Shown here in pieces: positions 1 through 8,336 of a stretch of DNA of 64,000 nucleotides. The notes under the pieces are model-generated. The model had not been told where the DNA came from. It ran no database searches and was given only the letters and a program-made list of their open reading frames with translations. The position numbers and the translations under genes were made by a program. Location of the stretch: the NCBI GenBank assembly GCA_023421735.1, contig JAEZSP010000001.1, forward strand, positions 62,001-126,000, read 5' to 3'. Position 1 is the stretch's first letter. The number at the start of each line of letters is the position of its first letter. The DNA is from Bacillota bacterium (GTDB lineage: Bacteria; Bacillota_A; Clostridia; Christensenellales; Aristaeellaceae).

Positions 1-170
1 TGGCGTCCGTTTTCGACGTCGATGATTGCGAGCCGGTTGTGCCCGAAGGAGACTTCGCTGGATCGATAGATGCCCTGTTGATCAGGCCCTCTATGCGCCA
101 TCTTTGCGCTCATGCCTTCGAGCGCAGCCGCCTTGTCAACGCCGCCGAGTATGCCGCAAATTGAACACAT
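1..170 (-). CDS. Asparagine synthase (glutamine-hydrolysing), N-terminal fragment
   Basis: The first 56 codons of a gene that runs off the left edge. The protein begins MCSICGILGG and continues with RGPDQQG and GHNRLAIID, the signatures of the class II glutamine amidotransferase (Ntn) domain of AsnB-type enzymes. The family uses glutamine to amidate aspartate, or in relatives another acid, with ATP. An AGGAG ribosome site lies 5-7 bases before the ATG at 170. The catalytic cysteine of this class is the residue exposed after Met removal. Here Cys2 is followed by a second cysteine at position 5, and Cys5 is the one that aligns with the usual MCGI pattern. Only the amidotransferase end is visible, so a specialised AsnB-like amidotransferase remains possible. 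It lies 81 bases after spoIVFB on the same strand. Confidence 0.85.
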   Translation of the reverse strand, partial: MCSICGILGGVDKAAALEGMSAKMAHRGPDQQGIYRSSEVSFGHNRLAIIDVENGR

Positions 171-251
171 GAGCGCTCCTTTCGGAGGCAGGCAGAAATG
201 GGAGTGCCTTGCCTTCTTCTAAAAAGATATGTCCGCGAGGTGCGGAAGGTG

Positions 252-1094
252 CTAAGACGTCGGCGCAACCGCCCGTTTCGCCATCGCGCGTTCATCCTCG
301 AAACCGACCAGCGCGCCATTTTCGTAGAGGGCAAACAGCGTGACCTCGCCGCGACGCATATATCTTGCCGCGTGTGCGGGCGGCGCATCCTTATCGACAG
401 CGACAAATTTGACGCGTGCGGGCAGTTTTTTCAGACCGATGAGATTGGCGACCGCGCCGGACATGTCGGACGCAAGCATGGCTTTTTTTTCGGAAAGCGA
501 TGCCGCGATCAGGAAAACGCTCATGATGAGAAAGGAGAGGTTCACCATACCCGTTTCAAAATAACCGATGGCGGCGACGGCGACGAGAAGCGCCGCTAAC
601 ACATGCGCAATCGCAACGCTCAATACAAGCGCGCGCCGCCTGCCGAGCCAGCGACCCGCGAGCGCGCACAGCACCCGCCCGCCGTCGAGCGGCAGCGCGG
701 GCAGGAGGTTAAAGAGCATCAGGACGACATTGACCCGCACCATGAGCGCGGCTTCCGGAAAGCGCAGAAGTCCAAGCCAGCCGAGTGCCGCTCCAAACAC
801 CCCGAGCGCGAGATTCCCAAACGGCCCTGCGAGCGCGACGACGATCATGCGCCCGGGTGGCGCTTCGTACAGGTCTTCGATATGCGCCGCGCCCCCAAAC
901 GGCATGATTTCCACATAGTTGATCGTCAACCCGCACGCCCACGCGGCGAACAGGTGCGCAAGCTCATGTACGCACAGCGCCAGCAGAAGCGTCAAAAGCT
1001 CCCACGTCACCCCAAGGGCAAGAGCGAGGAGCACGGTTAAAATGACGAGGGCGTGCAGCCGAAACTCCACGCCACGCACCCGGAACCGAATCAC
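252..1094 (-). CDS. spoIVFB: Site-2 type membrane metalloprotease, SpoIVFB-like (M50)
   Basis: A 280-residue polytopic membrane protein with the zinc motif HELAH (residues 43-47) inside a membrane segment and the second metal site NLLPALPLDGG (about 129-139), both diagnostic of M50 intramembrane proteases. In Bacillus, SpoIVFB cleaves pro-sigma-K in the mother cell during sporulation, and SpoIVFA holds it in check. The C-terminal 80 residues are soluble and resemble the reduced CBS-like tail of SpoIVFB. Start is GTG at 1094, overlapping the spoIVFA stop (GTGA), with a GGGGGA ribosome site just before. Pairing with a SpoIVFA-like gene downstream of the rod-shape genes is the standard clostridial arrangement. 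The actual substrate is inferred from the family. Confidence 0.88.
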   Translation of the reverse strand: MIRFRVRGVEFRLHALVILTVLLALALGVTWELLTLLLALCVHELAHLFAAWACGLTINYVEIMPFGGAAHIEDLYEAPPGRMIVVALAGPFGNLALGVFGAALGWLGLLRFPEAALMVRVNVVLMLFNLLPALPLDGGRVLCALAGRWLGRRRALVLSVAIAHVLAALLVAVAAIGYFETGMVNLSFLIMSVFLIAASLSEKKAMLASDMSGAVANLIGLKKLPARVKFVAVDKDAPPAHAARYMRRGEVTLFALYENGALVGFEDERAMAKRAVAPTS

Positions 1095-1759
1095 GTCTCC
1101 CCCTTCTCCGGATCGACGCTTGCGCCGTCCCTGCGCATCTCATAATAAAGTCTGTCGCCGTTGAGCGTCCCAATTCTTCCCCCCCGCGTCACCGCCTCAC
1201 CGGATGAGACTTCGGGCACGGCAAGGTAAGCGTACATGGTTTCGACGCCATTTCCGTGGTCAATGAGCACGGCCCAATCCCCGCTCTCCAGCTGCGCGAC
1301 CGCAGAAACCGTGCCCGCCATGGCCGCGCGCACCTCGGCGGACGAATCACACAAAAACGTCGTCCACGGCTGCGCATCCGTATAGGCATGCTGCACGTCT
1401 CCCGTCACGGGTTCTGCGGGTTGAGACCCGGAGATCCCCATGAACACGAGCGACGACTCCGGCATGATCGAGCGCACAAAACTCAGCTTGCCCAGCGATT
1501 GATCGAGGTCAATCCGCATGGTGAGCGCCGCCTCGACCCCGTCTACCGCGGCATTTGACCATGGCTGATCGATATTGCGCACAGCCAAAATGGAAAGCAG
1601 CAGCGCGCAGGCAATCGCGGTATTTCTGAGGAGCTTTTCCCCAAATGAGAGCTTCGCGTCGGATCGCACGCGGCGCGCCTTTTGCTTTTCTTCCGGCGCG
1701 GGCGTCGCGGGAGCCATTCGCGTATGGATCACCGTGCCCCGCTTTCCTTCTTCGCTCAT
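1091..1759 (-). CDS. spoIVFA: SpoIVFA-like protein with degenerate M23 (LytM) domain
   Basis: A 222-residue bitopic protein: a basic cytoplasmic N-terminus, one membrane segment (about residues 45-65) and an extracytoplasmic C-terminal LytM/M23 fold, seen in AVLIDHGNGVETMYAYL and a final LYYEMRRDG. In true M23 endopeptidases the last motif is HxH; here it is YYE, so zinc binding and catalysis look lost, as in SpoIVFA. The family tethers and inhibits SpoIVFB. The gene overlaps spoIVFB by 4 bases, so the two are translationally coupled. ATG at 1759 is chosen because GGGAGGG lies 7 bases upstream; that site forms the 3' arm of a hairpin (1765-1799, separate entry), an unusual arrangement. Confidence 0.8.
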   Translation of the reverse strand: MSEEGKRGTVIHTRMAPATPAPEEKQKARRVRSDAKLSFGEKLLRNTAIACALLLSILAVRNIDQPWSNAAVDGVEAALTMRIDLDQSLGKLSFVRSIMPESSLVFMGISGSQPAEPVTGDVQHAYTDAQPWTTFLCDSSAEVRAAMAGTVSAVAQLESGDWAVLIDHGNGVETMYAYLAVPEVSSGEAVTRGGRIGTLNGDRLYYEMRRDGASVDPEKGET

Positions 1760-1764
1760 CAAAA

Positions 1765-1799
1765 ATCCCTCCCGTCACACAAGCGTATGCGGGAGGGAT
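1765..1799 (-). terminator. Hairpin with T-tract that contains the spoIVFA ribosome site
   Basis: On the minus strand ATCCCTCCCG and CGGGAGGGAT form a perfect 10-bp stem around a 15-base loop, followed by TTTTTG and then the spoIVFA ATG. It reads as an intrinsic terminator for the rodA operon, but the 3' arm is also the spoIVFA Shine-Dalgarno (GGGAGGG). A long transcript would therefore end here or hide the ribosome site. Confidence 0.7.
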
Positions 1800-1810
1800 G
1801 GTTCTATGAA
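1781..1810 (-). promoter_or_regulatory. Candidate sigma-E promoter for spoIVFA-spoIVFB
   Basis: On the minus strand TCATAGA, 13 bases, CATACGCT sits just after the rodA stop. Known sigma-E promoters resemble KMATATT-N13-15-CATACANT; the -10 matches 7 of 8 positions and the -35 matches the KMATA core. A start about 7 bases downstream would lie in the loop of the hairpin at 1765-1799 and leave the ribosome site unpaired. This is inferred from sequence match only. Confidence 0.4.
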
Positions 1811-1813
1811 CCG

Positions 1814-3052
1814 CTATATGGAGATTGACTTTGCCGGGGTCGTGCGCACGCGTTCGCGTTTGATCCGGTCTCGCATGACCACATTCATCACGAGGCCAAT
1901 GCCCAGCATGTTTGTAAGCATGTTTGAGCCTCCGTAACTCATAAACGGCAGGGGGATGCCCGTGACGGGCAACAGGCCCACCACCATGCAGATGTTTTCC
2001 ACGATATGAAACATGTACATGGAGAAAACGCCCACGATCATGTACGAGCCGAGCGGATCGGTAACGCGGTGCGCGAGCCACGCAAGCCGCGCGAGCATGA
2101 GAATATAGCCCACGACGAGCGCAAACCCACCGACAAAGCCGAAGGATTCGCACACGATTGAGAAGATGAAGTCCGTATGGTCATCCGAAATATATCCAAG
2201 GGAGGCAAAACTGCCGACCGAAACGATCCCCTTCCCCCACATGCCACCCGAACCCGCAGCAATCTGCGCGTTGATCACCTGGCGCGCCTCGTCCGGGTAT
2301 TCATCCGGATGGAGCCACATGAGGATGCGCGTCAGGCGGAAGTTTCCGCCCGAGGCGTTCATGAGGTACCAGGCCGGAATTGCGATCAAAACCGCCACCA
2401 CCAGCGCGCCGAGGATCAGCTTATAGCTCGTACCCGAAACGAACACCATGATGCAGAAAACCGCGATGTAGACCATGGCGGTGCCGATGTCCGGCTGCGC
2501 GATGATCAGAAGGAGCGGAATGGCGAGATAGATGACGAGCGGGAGGATATCGCGCACAGTCACGATCTCCCTTTTTCTTTCCGCAAATGCGCGGGCGAAG
2601 GCGATGATGATGGCGATTTTTCCGATTTCGGATGGTTGAAACGTGCGCTCGGACGTCGAACCCCAGGTGAAAAACGCCGTCATGTTGCCGCGCCCCGCTT
2701 CCACGCCCAGCACGGAGAGAAGAATCACGATGTTCACGAAATAGATCACGTTGGCATACTTTCCATATAAGTCGTAGCTGAAATACATGATCCCGCTCAT
2801 GATGACGATTCCCGCGAGAATCCAGAGCAGCTGGAGCCGCGCATAGGTGAGCGGCTGCGTCGAAAGCATTTGCATGACGGTCGCGGGCTTTGTGGTGACG
2901 CTCGTCGTGGTCGCTGAAAAGATGGAAATCACGCCGAACAGGGAGATCGCCATGACAAGGATGAACAGGGGCCAGTCGAAATATCGCATCAGACCCCTGT
3001 TGAACTTATTTTCCCGGAGGTATTTCAGAACCGATTCAAACCATTTGCGCAT
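1814..3052 (-). CDS. rodA: RodA, SEDS peptidoglycan glycosyltransferase
   Basis: A 412-residue protein with about ten membrane segments and the SEDS signatures FQPSEIGK, QPDIGTAMV, DHTDFIFS and GIPLPFMSYGGSN. RodA polymerises lipid II into glycan strands in the elongasome and works with the class B transpeptidase encoded immediately upstream in the operon. The Asp in HTDFIFS corresponds to the essential SEDS aspartate. The start is set at ATG 3052 (MRKWFES), which has GGAG 7-9 bases upstream and begins just after the mrdA stop; the 28 codons before it in frame overlap mrdA and lack family similarity. It ends at the hairpin at 1765-1799, so it is probably the last gene of the mre transcript. 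Confidence 0.95.
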   Translation of the reverse strand: MRKWFESVLKYLRENKFNRGLMRYFDWPLFILVMAISLFGVISIFSATTTSVTTKPATVMQMLSTQPLTYARLQLLWILAGIVIMSGIMYFSYDLYGKYANVIYFVNIVILLSVLGVEAGRGNMTAFFTWGSTSERTFQPSEIGKIAIIIAFARAFAERKREIVTVRDILPLVIYLAIPLLLIIAQPDIGTAMVYIAVFCIMVFVSGTSYKLILGALVVAVLIAIPAWYLMNASGGNFRLTRILMWLHPDEYPDEARQVINAQIAAGSGGMWGKGIVSVGSFASLGYISDDHTDFIFSIVCESFGFVGGFALVVGYILMLARLAWLAHRVTDPLGSYMIVGVFSMYMFHIVENICMVVGLLPVTGIPLPFMSYGGSNMLTNMLGIGLVMNVVMRDRIKRERVRTTPAKSISI

Positions 3053-3062
3053 GGTATCTCCG

Positions 3063-5516
3063 TCAGTCGCTGAGCGAAAATTCCGACTCGACCGTGGTCG
3101 TATCGTACCCGCCCAGGTGATCCAGGTAATATTCAATGACGGTACGCGCGGCGGAAGACGATTTCACGCCCGCGTAGCCGTTGGGGATGTAGACGACCAC
3201 GACAATCTTGGGGTCATCCGCTGGCGCGAAACACACCAGCCACGAGTTGTTTTCGACGTCGAGATCTGTCCTTTGTGACGTACCGGTCTTTGCAGCGATC
3301 TTATACTTGGAGTTTGAGAGCTCTTTGGCGGCGGTACCGTTGTTTTCAACGGAGGTCGCCTCCTCCATGCCCTTGCGGATCGCGGCGTAGTACGCCTGAT
3401 CGGTATTGATTTGGTTTGCGACGACGGGCTCTTTATCGAGCACGACCTTGCCGTCCGCCGAGATGATTTTATCGACAAGCTGTGCGTCATAGACGGTACC
3501 GCCGTTGACGATGGCGCAGACATAGCGCGCGACGGCGATGGGCGTCACCTGCGTGATCGACTGGCCAATCGCGAGCATGATGGTCTCGCTCGACGTCCAG
3601 TAGAGATCCTGAATATAGGTGGTGATGGTATTGCCCATATAGTGGGAGGAGATGTACTCCACGGGGATGTTCATGTCGTAGACGAGGATATTGCGAATGG
3701 GCACCGCCCACTCGGACTTCGTTTCGTACTGGGTTACGATGTCCATGAGCGACTTGACCGCTTCATCCACGCGCTCGTTGTCGTACTCGATGCCACGGTC
3801 CTCGCCCACCTTCAGAAGAAGGCGCTTGATGGCGTTTGCGATAAAGATGGGTTTGGCGGTATATTGGTCCGCGATGGCGCGGTCGGGATCGTAGAGCGTC
3901 GACTGACTGCCGACGAAGCTGGTCGCCTCGCCGGGCAACTCGATATTGGTGCGCGATGTAAGCCCCAGCGCGGCCGCCCATTTATTGATGTTGTCGGAAC
4001 CCAATTTCTGCCCCACCGTATAGAAGAAAAAGTTACAGGAATTCTTAATGCCCTCCACAACCGTCTGGTTCTGGTGATTTTCGATGTGGCTTGTCCAGCA
4101 ATAGACGGGCATGGCTGTCGGAAACGCATAGTATGCGCCTTCGTCGCTGATCCGCGTCGAGAGCGTGATCGTGCCCTCCGAGAGTGCGCCGAGGGCGGTA
4201 CACAGCTTAAAGATGGAGCCGGGGGTATCCTTTGCGGACACGGCGCGGTCATACAGCGGATTGCTGTCGTCATTGATGATGGTCGACCATTCGCTGCCGG
4301 AAATGCCGCCCTCAAAGAGGCTCAGGTCAAAGTCGGGATAGCTGACAAGGCCAAGCACGCGTCCGGAATACGGATCCATGGCGACCATGGCACCGGTCTT
4401 GGCGGTCTGAATTTGCTTGCCTTCTTCGGCGTATTGTTGGAGCGTGATCCGGTTGGCGCGCTGCCAGACCGCTTCTGAAATGACCTCGTTTTGTTCCTTG
4501 CTGATCTTGCGGATATTAGCGGCGAGCGCATCTACCATGACGTTTTGAAGATCGGTATCGATGGTCAAAACGACGGAATTGCCGTCCTGCGGTTCCGTAT
4601 ATGTAATATCGCGCACAACCTTGCCGCGCGTATCCACCTCGACGACGCGGGAACCCTGCCGATAGGCGACAAATTGGGAGAGCTGATCCTCCATGGAGCC
4701 TTCGATGCCGGCAACGCCGACCGTCGCATCGTTGGGATAACCCTTTGAGTGATATGTTTCGAGCGCGGAATCGGTGATGATTTTCGACACATAGCCGATG
4801 ATGTGGCAGGCGGTTGCGCCCTGCGGGTATACGCGTTCGGAACTCGTCTGCACCGTCACGCCATCCAAATCCATGGACATGGACTCGACGCGCGTCACGC
4901 ATTCAAAACCAACGTCTTCCGCGATCACGACCGGCTGCGAGGTATATGCGCTCATGCGCGAAGCCTGCCAGATGGCGAGCACCTTAACCTTCATCTCATC
5001 GCTCAGATCTTCGGGGATGAAGTATTTTTCATTGAGCGCCTTCCAGAGATCCTCATCCGGCGTCGCGTTCAGATAGAAATTGGCGCGCCACTGCTTTTCG
5101 CGCGTCGCCTCGACCGTTTCAGAATCCGAGCCTGTGTTGAAGCGCCAGATGCCGTCTGCGTCCTGTTTGAGCCAAAAGTCATCGATGGTCGTTTTTCCAA
5201 GGGATTCGACGAGTTCAATGGTCTTGATGATCACCTGCGTATAGTTTGCCCTGTACGTTTCGTTTGTCTTGGACGGATCACGATAAAAGGCGATGTTATA
5301 GCTCGTCCTGTCATAGGCGAGCGGCACCATGTTTTCATCATAAATGGCACCGCGCATGCCGTAAACCGTGAGCGTCTTTGTGGATTTGGATTCCGCGGTC
5401 GTCGCGTAGGCTTCGCCGTTTTGAAGGATCATGCCGCGCATGCGCGCAAAGACGGCAACGCCGACGAGCGCGATCACCAGCATCAGGATGACCAGGCGTA
5501 TGGGACGGGGTTTCAC
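3063..5516 (-). CDS. mrdA: Penicillin-binding protein 2, elongation transpeptidase
   Basis: An 817-residue class B PBP with an N-terminal membrane anchor (residues 8-25), a dimerisation/pedestal domain, and a transpeptidase domain with the three active-site motifs: SIFK (Ser434-Lys437), SCN (493-495) and KTG (743-745). It cross-links the glycan made by RodA during cylindrical growth. It is longer than Escherichia coli PBP2 (633 residues) because of insertions in the N-terminal region and between SxN and KTG (about 550-640). Start is GTG at 5516, overlapping the mreD stop as GTGA. Position between mreD and rodA identifies it as the elongation enzyme rather than SpoVD or FtsI. Confidence 0.93.
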   Translation of the reverse strand: MKPRPIRLVILMLVIALVGVAVFARMRGMILQNGEAYATTAESKSTKTLTVYGMRGAIYDENMVPLAYDRTSYNIAFYRDPSKTNETYRANYTQVIIKTIELVESLGKTTIDDFWLKQDADGIWRFNTGSDSETVEATREKQWRANFYLNATPDEDLWKALNEKYFIPEDLSDEMKVKVLAIWQASRMSAYTSQPVVIAEDVGFECVTRVESMSMDLDGVTVQTSSERVYPQGATACHIIGYVSKIITDSALETYHSKGYPNDATVGVAGIEGSMEDQLSQFVAYRQGSRVVEVDTRGKVVRDITYTEPQDGNSVVLTIDTDLQNVMVDALAANIRKISKEQNEVISEAVWQRANRITLQQYAEEGKQIQTAKTGAMVAMDPYSGRVLGLVSYPDFDLSLFEGGISGSEWSTIINDDSNPLYDRAVSAKDTPGSIFKLCTALGALSEGTITLSTRISDEGAYYAFPTAMPVYCWTSHIENHQNQTVVEGIKNSCNFFFYTVGQKLGSDNINKWAAALGLTSRTNIELPGEATSFVGSQSTLYDPDRAIADQYTAKPIFIANAIKRLLLKVGEDRGIEYDNERVDEAVKSLMDIVTQYETKSEWAVPIRNILVYDMNIPVEYISSHYMGNTITTYIQDLYWTSSETIMLAIGQSITQVTPIAVARYVCAIVNGGTVYDAQLVDKIISADGKVVLDKEPVVANQINTDQAYYAAIRKGMEEATSVENNGTAAKELSNSKYKIAAKTGTSQRTDLDVENNSWLVCFAPADDPKIVVVVYIPNGYAGVKSSSAARTVIEYYLDHLGGYDTTTVESEFSLSD

Positions 5517-6067
5517 AGATTTTTCACCTCCCGCTTGGGATCGATGCGCACGCGTTTGCGCGTTTTGCCGACGAGCGCGGGCGTCATGGGATAATACAAC
5601 GCGTTTGTCAAAATTGCGCCGATCACCACGCGAACAAGCGCGTGGTTGACATAAGCGGCCTCAAAGAGCGCCGTATTGAAGTATTGATAGACCATCGTGA
5701 CGGACTCAAACAGCGTGAGTGTCATGGCGACTGCCAAAAATCTGCGCAGAAGCGCGCGGCCGGGCGAATAGGTATCCTGCGCGCGCATCTCGTCCGAGTC
5801 GTATCCGATCAGTCCGGTCAGAAAACCCGCGGCGATGTAAGAAAACGTCATGTAGCCGAGGGGAAGGCCCGAAAGAATGTCCACGAGCAATCCCCCCAGA
5901 AGCCCGCCGAGCATGCCGTGCGTGCGCCCGAGGATCAGCCCCAGGCACATGACGAACAGCATTGTCATGGGAAGCACATATACGCTCGTCGTTAAGATCG
6001 GCACGACTGAAATGTCGATCATAACCAACAGAACGATGATCAGGTAGTGCAAAAAGCGTCTTAGCAT
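5513..6067 (-). CDS. mreD: Rod shape-determining membrane protein MreD
   Basis: A 184-residue hydrophobic protein with five or six predicted membrane segments and the typical MreD pattern GLILGRTHGMLGGLLGGLL followed by GLPLGYMTFSY. MreD bridges MreC to the elongasome in the cytoplasmic membrane. It lies directly between mreC (8 bases upstream) and mrdA (overlapping start), the invariant order of the cluster. Sequence similarity is low in this family, so the call rests on topology, glycine pattern and position. Confidence 0.88.
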   Translation of the reverse strand: MLRRFLHYLIIVLLVMIDISVVPILTTSVYVLPMTMLFVMCLGLILGRTHGMLGGLLGGLLVDILSGLPLGYMTFSYIAAGFLTGLIGYDSDEMRAQDTYSPGRALLRRFLAVAMTLTLFESVTMVYQYFNTALFEAAYVNHALVRVVIGAILTNALYYPMTPALVGKTRKRVRIDPKREVKNL

Positions 6068-6075
6068 TTGTTACC

Positions 6076-7230
6076 TCAGTTTGCCCAATCGTCCTCGGGC
6101 AGCGGCTCGATCATCGTCGGCGCGGGCGTGGGCGATGCGCTCACAGAAGGAGATCCGGTGACTTCAGGTACAATGGTCGGATAGTTCCATGTGTCGTCGC
6201 TCGCATCCGGGGATACGACGGAACCATCGGCGTTTGTTGCTCCCTCCGTCGGCTCGGGCGTCACATACGCAACGGGCGTGGGCGTGGCGACGACCGGAAG
6301 CTCCTCCGCCTTCTCAACGACGGTACGCAGAACGAGCACATCCTCGATATGCCTGAAATCAGCATAGGGCGAGACAATGACATAACTGCCCTCGGTGCTC
6401 GTTTCCTGACTGACCGCGATGACTTCGCCGATCGTCAGTCCTTTGGGATACAGGGAATCCATGCCCGACGTGACTAAGACGTCGCCCGGCACGATGTTGT
6501 TCACATTTGGAAGATAATAGACATGACCCTCTGCGCTTTGCGCGTCGGCGGTGACCTCGCCGCGCATGAGGCCGCCGTCGCGCGTGCGCTGAATGAGGCA
6601 GGCGACTGCGCTGCGGGTGTCGATGATCGTCATGACCTTGGCATAGGTGAGTCCCGCCTCGTAGACATAACCGACCAGGCCGCCTACAGAGACGATGGGC
6701 ATGCCCTCGCGCACGCCGTTTGCCGTGCCGCGATCGATGGTGAATACATCAAACCACTGACCCGGATCGCGTGCGATCACCTTTGCGTACAAAGGGTCGA
6801 GGGACTCATATGTACTTTTCGCATCGAGAATGGCGGCCAGGCGATCGTTCTCCTGCTCCAATTCCTCCATGCCGCTCATCTGGAGCGTTGCCTGCTCATA
6901 TTCAAGCTCGAGCGCGTCGTATTCCCCCTTGAGCTTGTCATAGCTGCGCCAGTTGGTAAAAAAGCCCTTCGTCCAGGAAGTCGCGCCCGAAAAAGCGGAG
7001 ACGACGGGCTTGAAGACGGTGCCAACGGCATTCTCGAACATGGAGATGCCATTGTTGCTCCTGAGAATGAGAAAGGATACAGTCACAAATACGAGCGTAA
7101 CCGCCACAACGGTAAAAAGGATGCGGCGAATGGCGCTGGTTCTTTGTCTGCGCGTGCGATCGACGTGGGCGCGGGAATATTTGCGTCCCGTGCTCTTTTT
7201 GCCGGAGCGTGTCTTTTTTGTGAGGGCCAT
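6076..7230 (-). CDS. mreC: Rod shape-determining protein MreC
   Basis: A 384-residue protein: a strongly basic N-terminus, one membrane segment (about 36-55), a coiled coil (about 95-140, LKGEYDALELEYEQATLQ) and a beta-rich periplasm-type domain with the MreC signatures VIARDPGQWFDVFTIDRG and GMPIVSVGGLVGYV. MreC scaffolds PBP2 and activates the elongation synthase. After about residue 300 there is a low-complexity tail rich in Pro, Thr and Ser (PTPVAYVTPEPTEG), longer than usual, which may lie in the wall. It starts at ATG 7230, 12 bases after mreB. Confidence 0.93.
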   Translation of the reverse strand: MALTKKTRSGKKSTGRKYSRAHVDRTRRQRTSAIRRILFTVVAVTLVFVTVSFLILRSNNGISMFENAVGTVFKPVVSAFSGATSWTKGFFTNWRSYDKLKGEYDALELEYEQATLQMSGMEELEQENDRLAAILDAKSTYESLDPLYAKVIARDPGQWFDVFTIDRGTANGVREGMPIVSVGGLVGYVYEAGLTYAKVMTIIDTRSAVACLIQRTRDGGLMRGEVTADAQSAEGHVYYLPNVNNIVPGDVLVTSGMDSLYPKGLTIGEVIAVSQETSTEGSYVIVSPYADFRHIEDVLVLRTVVEKAEELPVVATPTPVAYVTPEPTEGATNADGSVVSPDASDDTWNYPTIVPEVTGSPSVSASPTPAPTMIEPLPEDDWAN

Positions 7231-7242
7231 CTGTCAGCCTCC

Positions 7243-8283
7243 TCAGAGTTCAACGACGCAGCCGGTTTGCGCAAAGCGCGCAAGCAGCCTATCGTCCGAA
7301 GCGATCATGCCCGCGCCGGTTGAAACATCGTCCTGCGGGTTTTCGCCCGTCTTGACCGGAAGCTTCAAAAGTTCTGAGAGACGCCTGTCCAGCCCTTCGA
7401 GCTGCGCGCCGCCGCCGGAAAGCTGTATGCCGCGCTCGAGGATGTCGGCGGCGAGCTCGGGCGGGGTGTTTTCAAATGCTTCGCGCACGGTTTCAACCAG
7501 ATCATCAAGCGGTGCCGCAAGCGCGTCGCGCACGTCCTTTGCGGTGATGGAGACGGTTGACGGTTTGCCCGTATGCGCATCCCGTCCGCGCAGAAGCACC
7601 TCATAGCTGTCCGTCAGGCGCGACTCAACCGCCGTTCCAATGTCGATTTTCAAATCCTCCGCCGTCCGAAGGCCAATGATGAGCCCCTTTTCGCGCCGCA
7701 CGTACCGCACGATGGCCTCGTCAAACGCGAGGGAGCCCGTGCGCGTGCTGCGCGCGGCGACAATGCCGTTCATGGAGAGCACGGCGATCTCGGCCGTCTC
7801 GCCGCCGATCACGATTTCCAAAAGCCCTTTCGGCTCGTTGATGGATACGCCTGCGCCGACAGCCGCAGCAATGGGCGCCATGACGAGCGCAGCGCGCCGC
7901 GCGCCCGCACCCTTCACGGCGGTTTCAAGCGCCTTTCTCTCCACGCGGGTCAATCCCTGCGACATGGAAACGAGCATGCGCGAGCGTTCGAGCGCGCGTT
8001 TTTTGCCGATGGCGCGGTCGCAGAAGGCCTGTATGAGAATGGCCGCCTGCTCCGCGTCGGTCACCGCGCCGCGCGCGACCGGGGAAACGAGATCGACATC
8101 GTGGGGCGTGCGCCCCAACATCTGCCGCGCTTCGCGTCCCACGGCGAGAACTTCAAGCGGGTTATCCGCGTCGGTGAGCAGATAGCTTGGCTCGCGGAGC
8201 ACAACCCCTTCGTTTTCCAGATAAATCGTGACATTGCTCGATCCGAGATCGAAGCCAACGCCGCCGGATGAAAAAACACCCAT
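7243..8283 (-). CDS. mreB: MreB-like actin homologue
   Basis: A 346-residue actin-fold protein that polymerises under the membrane to guide the elongasome. Phosphate-1 motif is FDLGSSNVTIY (canonical MreB: IDLGTANTLVY), followed by VLREPS; the distal region has ILERGIQLSGGGAQLEGLD and TGAGM, the family adenosine and phosphate-2 sites. The protein is more divergent than typical MreB, for example EIVIGGETAEIAVLS where MreB has MVVDIGGGTTEVAV, so phosphate 2 is weakened. Start at ATG 8283 aligns with other MreBs and has GGGGGA 7 bases upstream; an in-frame ATG at 8298 is possible. Its position at the head of mreCD-mrdA-rodA supports MreB rather than Mbl. Confidence 0.88.
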   Translation of the reverse strand: MGVFSSGGVGFDLGSSNVTIYLENEGVVLREPSYLLTDADNPLEVLAVGREARQMLGRTPHDVDLVSPVARGAVTDAEQAAILIQAFCDRAIGKKRALERSRMLVSMSQGLTRVERKALETAVKGAGARRAALVMAPIAAAVGAGVSINEPKGLLEIVIGGETAEIAVLSMNGIVAARSTRTGSLAFDEAIVRYVRREKGLIIGLRTAEDLKIDIGTAVESRLTDSYEVLLRGRDAHTGKPSTVSITAKDVRDALAAPLDDLVETVREAFENTPPELAADILERGIQLSGGGAQLEGLDRRLSELLKLPVKTGENPQDDVSTGAGMIASDDRLLARFAQTGCVVEL

Positions 8284-8336
8284 CGAATGATCCCCCATTG
8301 TTTTCTTGGATGGCGAAATGGACAGTTGCGATCTAA

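Noticed and set aside
3053..3136. Upstream start for RodA giving 440 residues
   Set aside because: The extra codons overlap mrdA and have no similarity to RodA. ATG 3052 has a ribosome site.
3411..4478. Long antisense open frames, such as the 355-codon one opposite mrdA and the 603-codon one opposite E1
   Set aside because: They mirror the strong third-position GC bias of the coding strand, show no domain pattern and have no ribosome sites.
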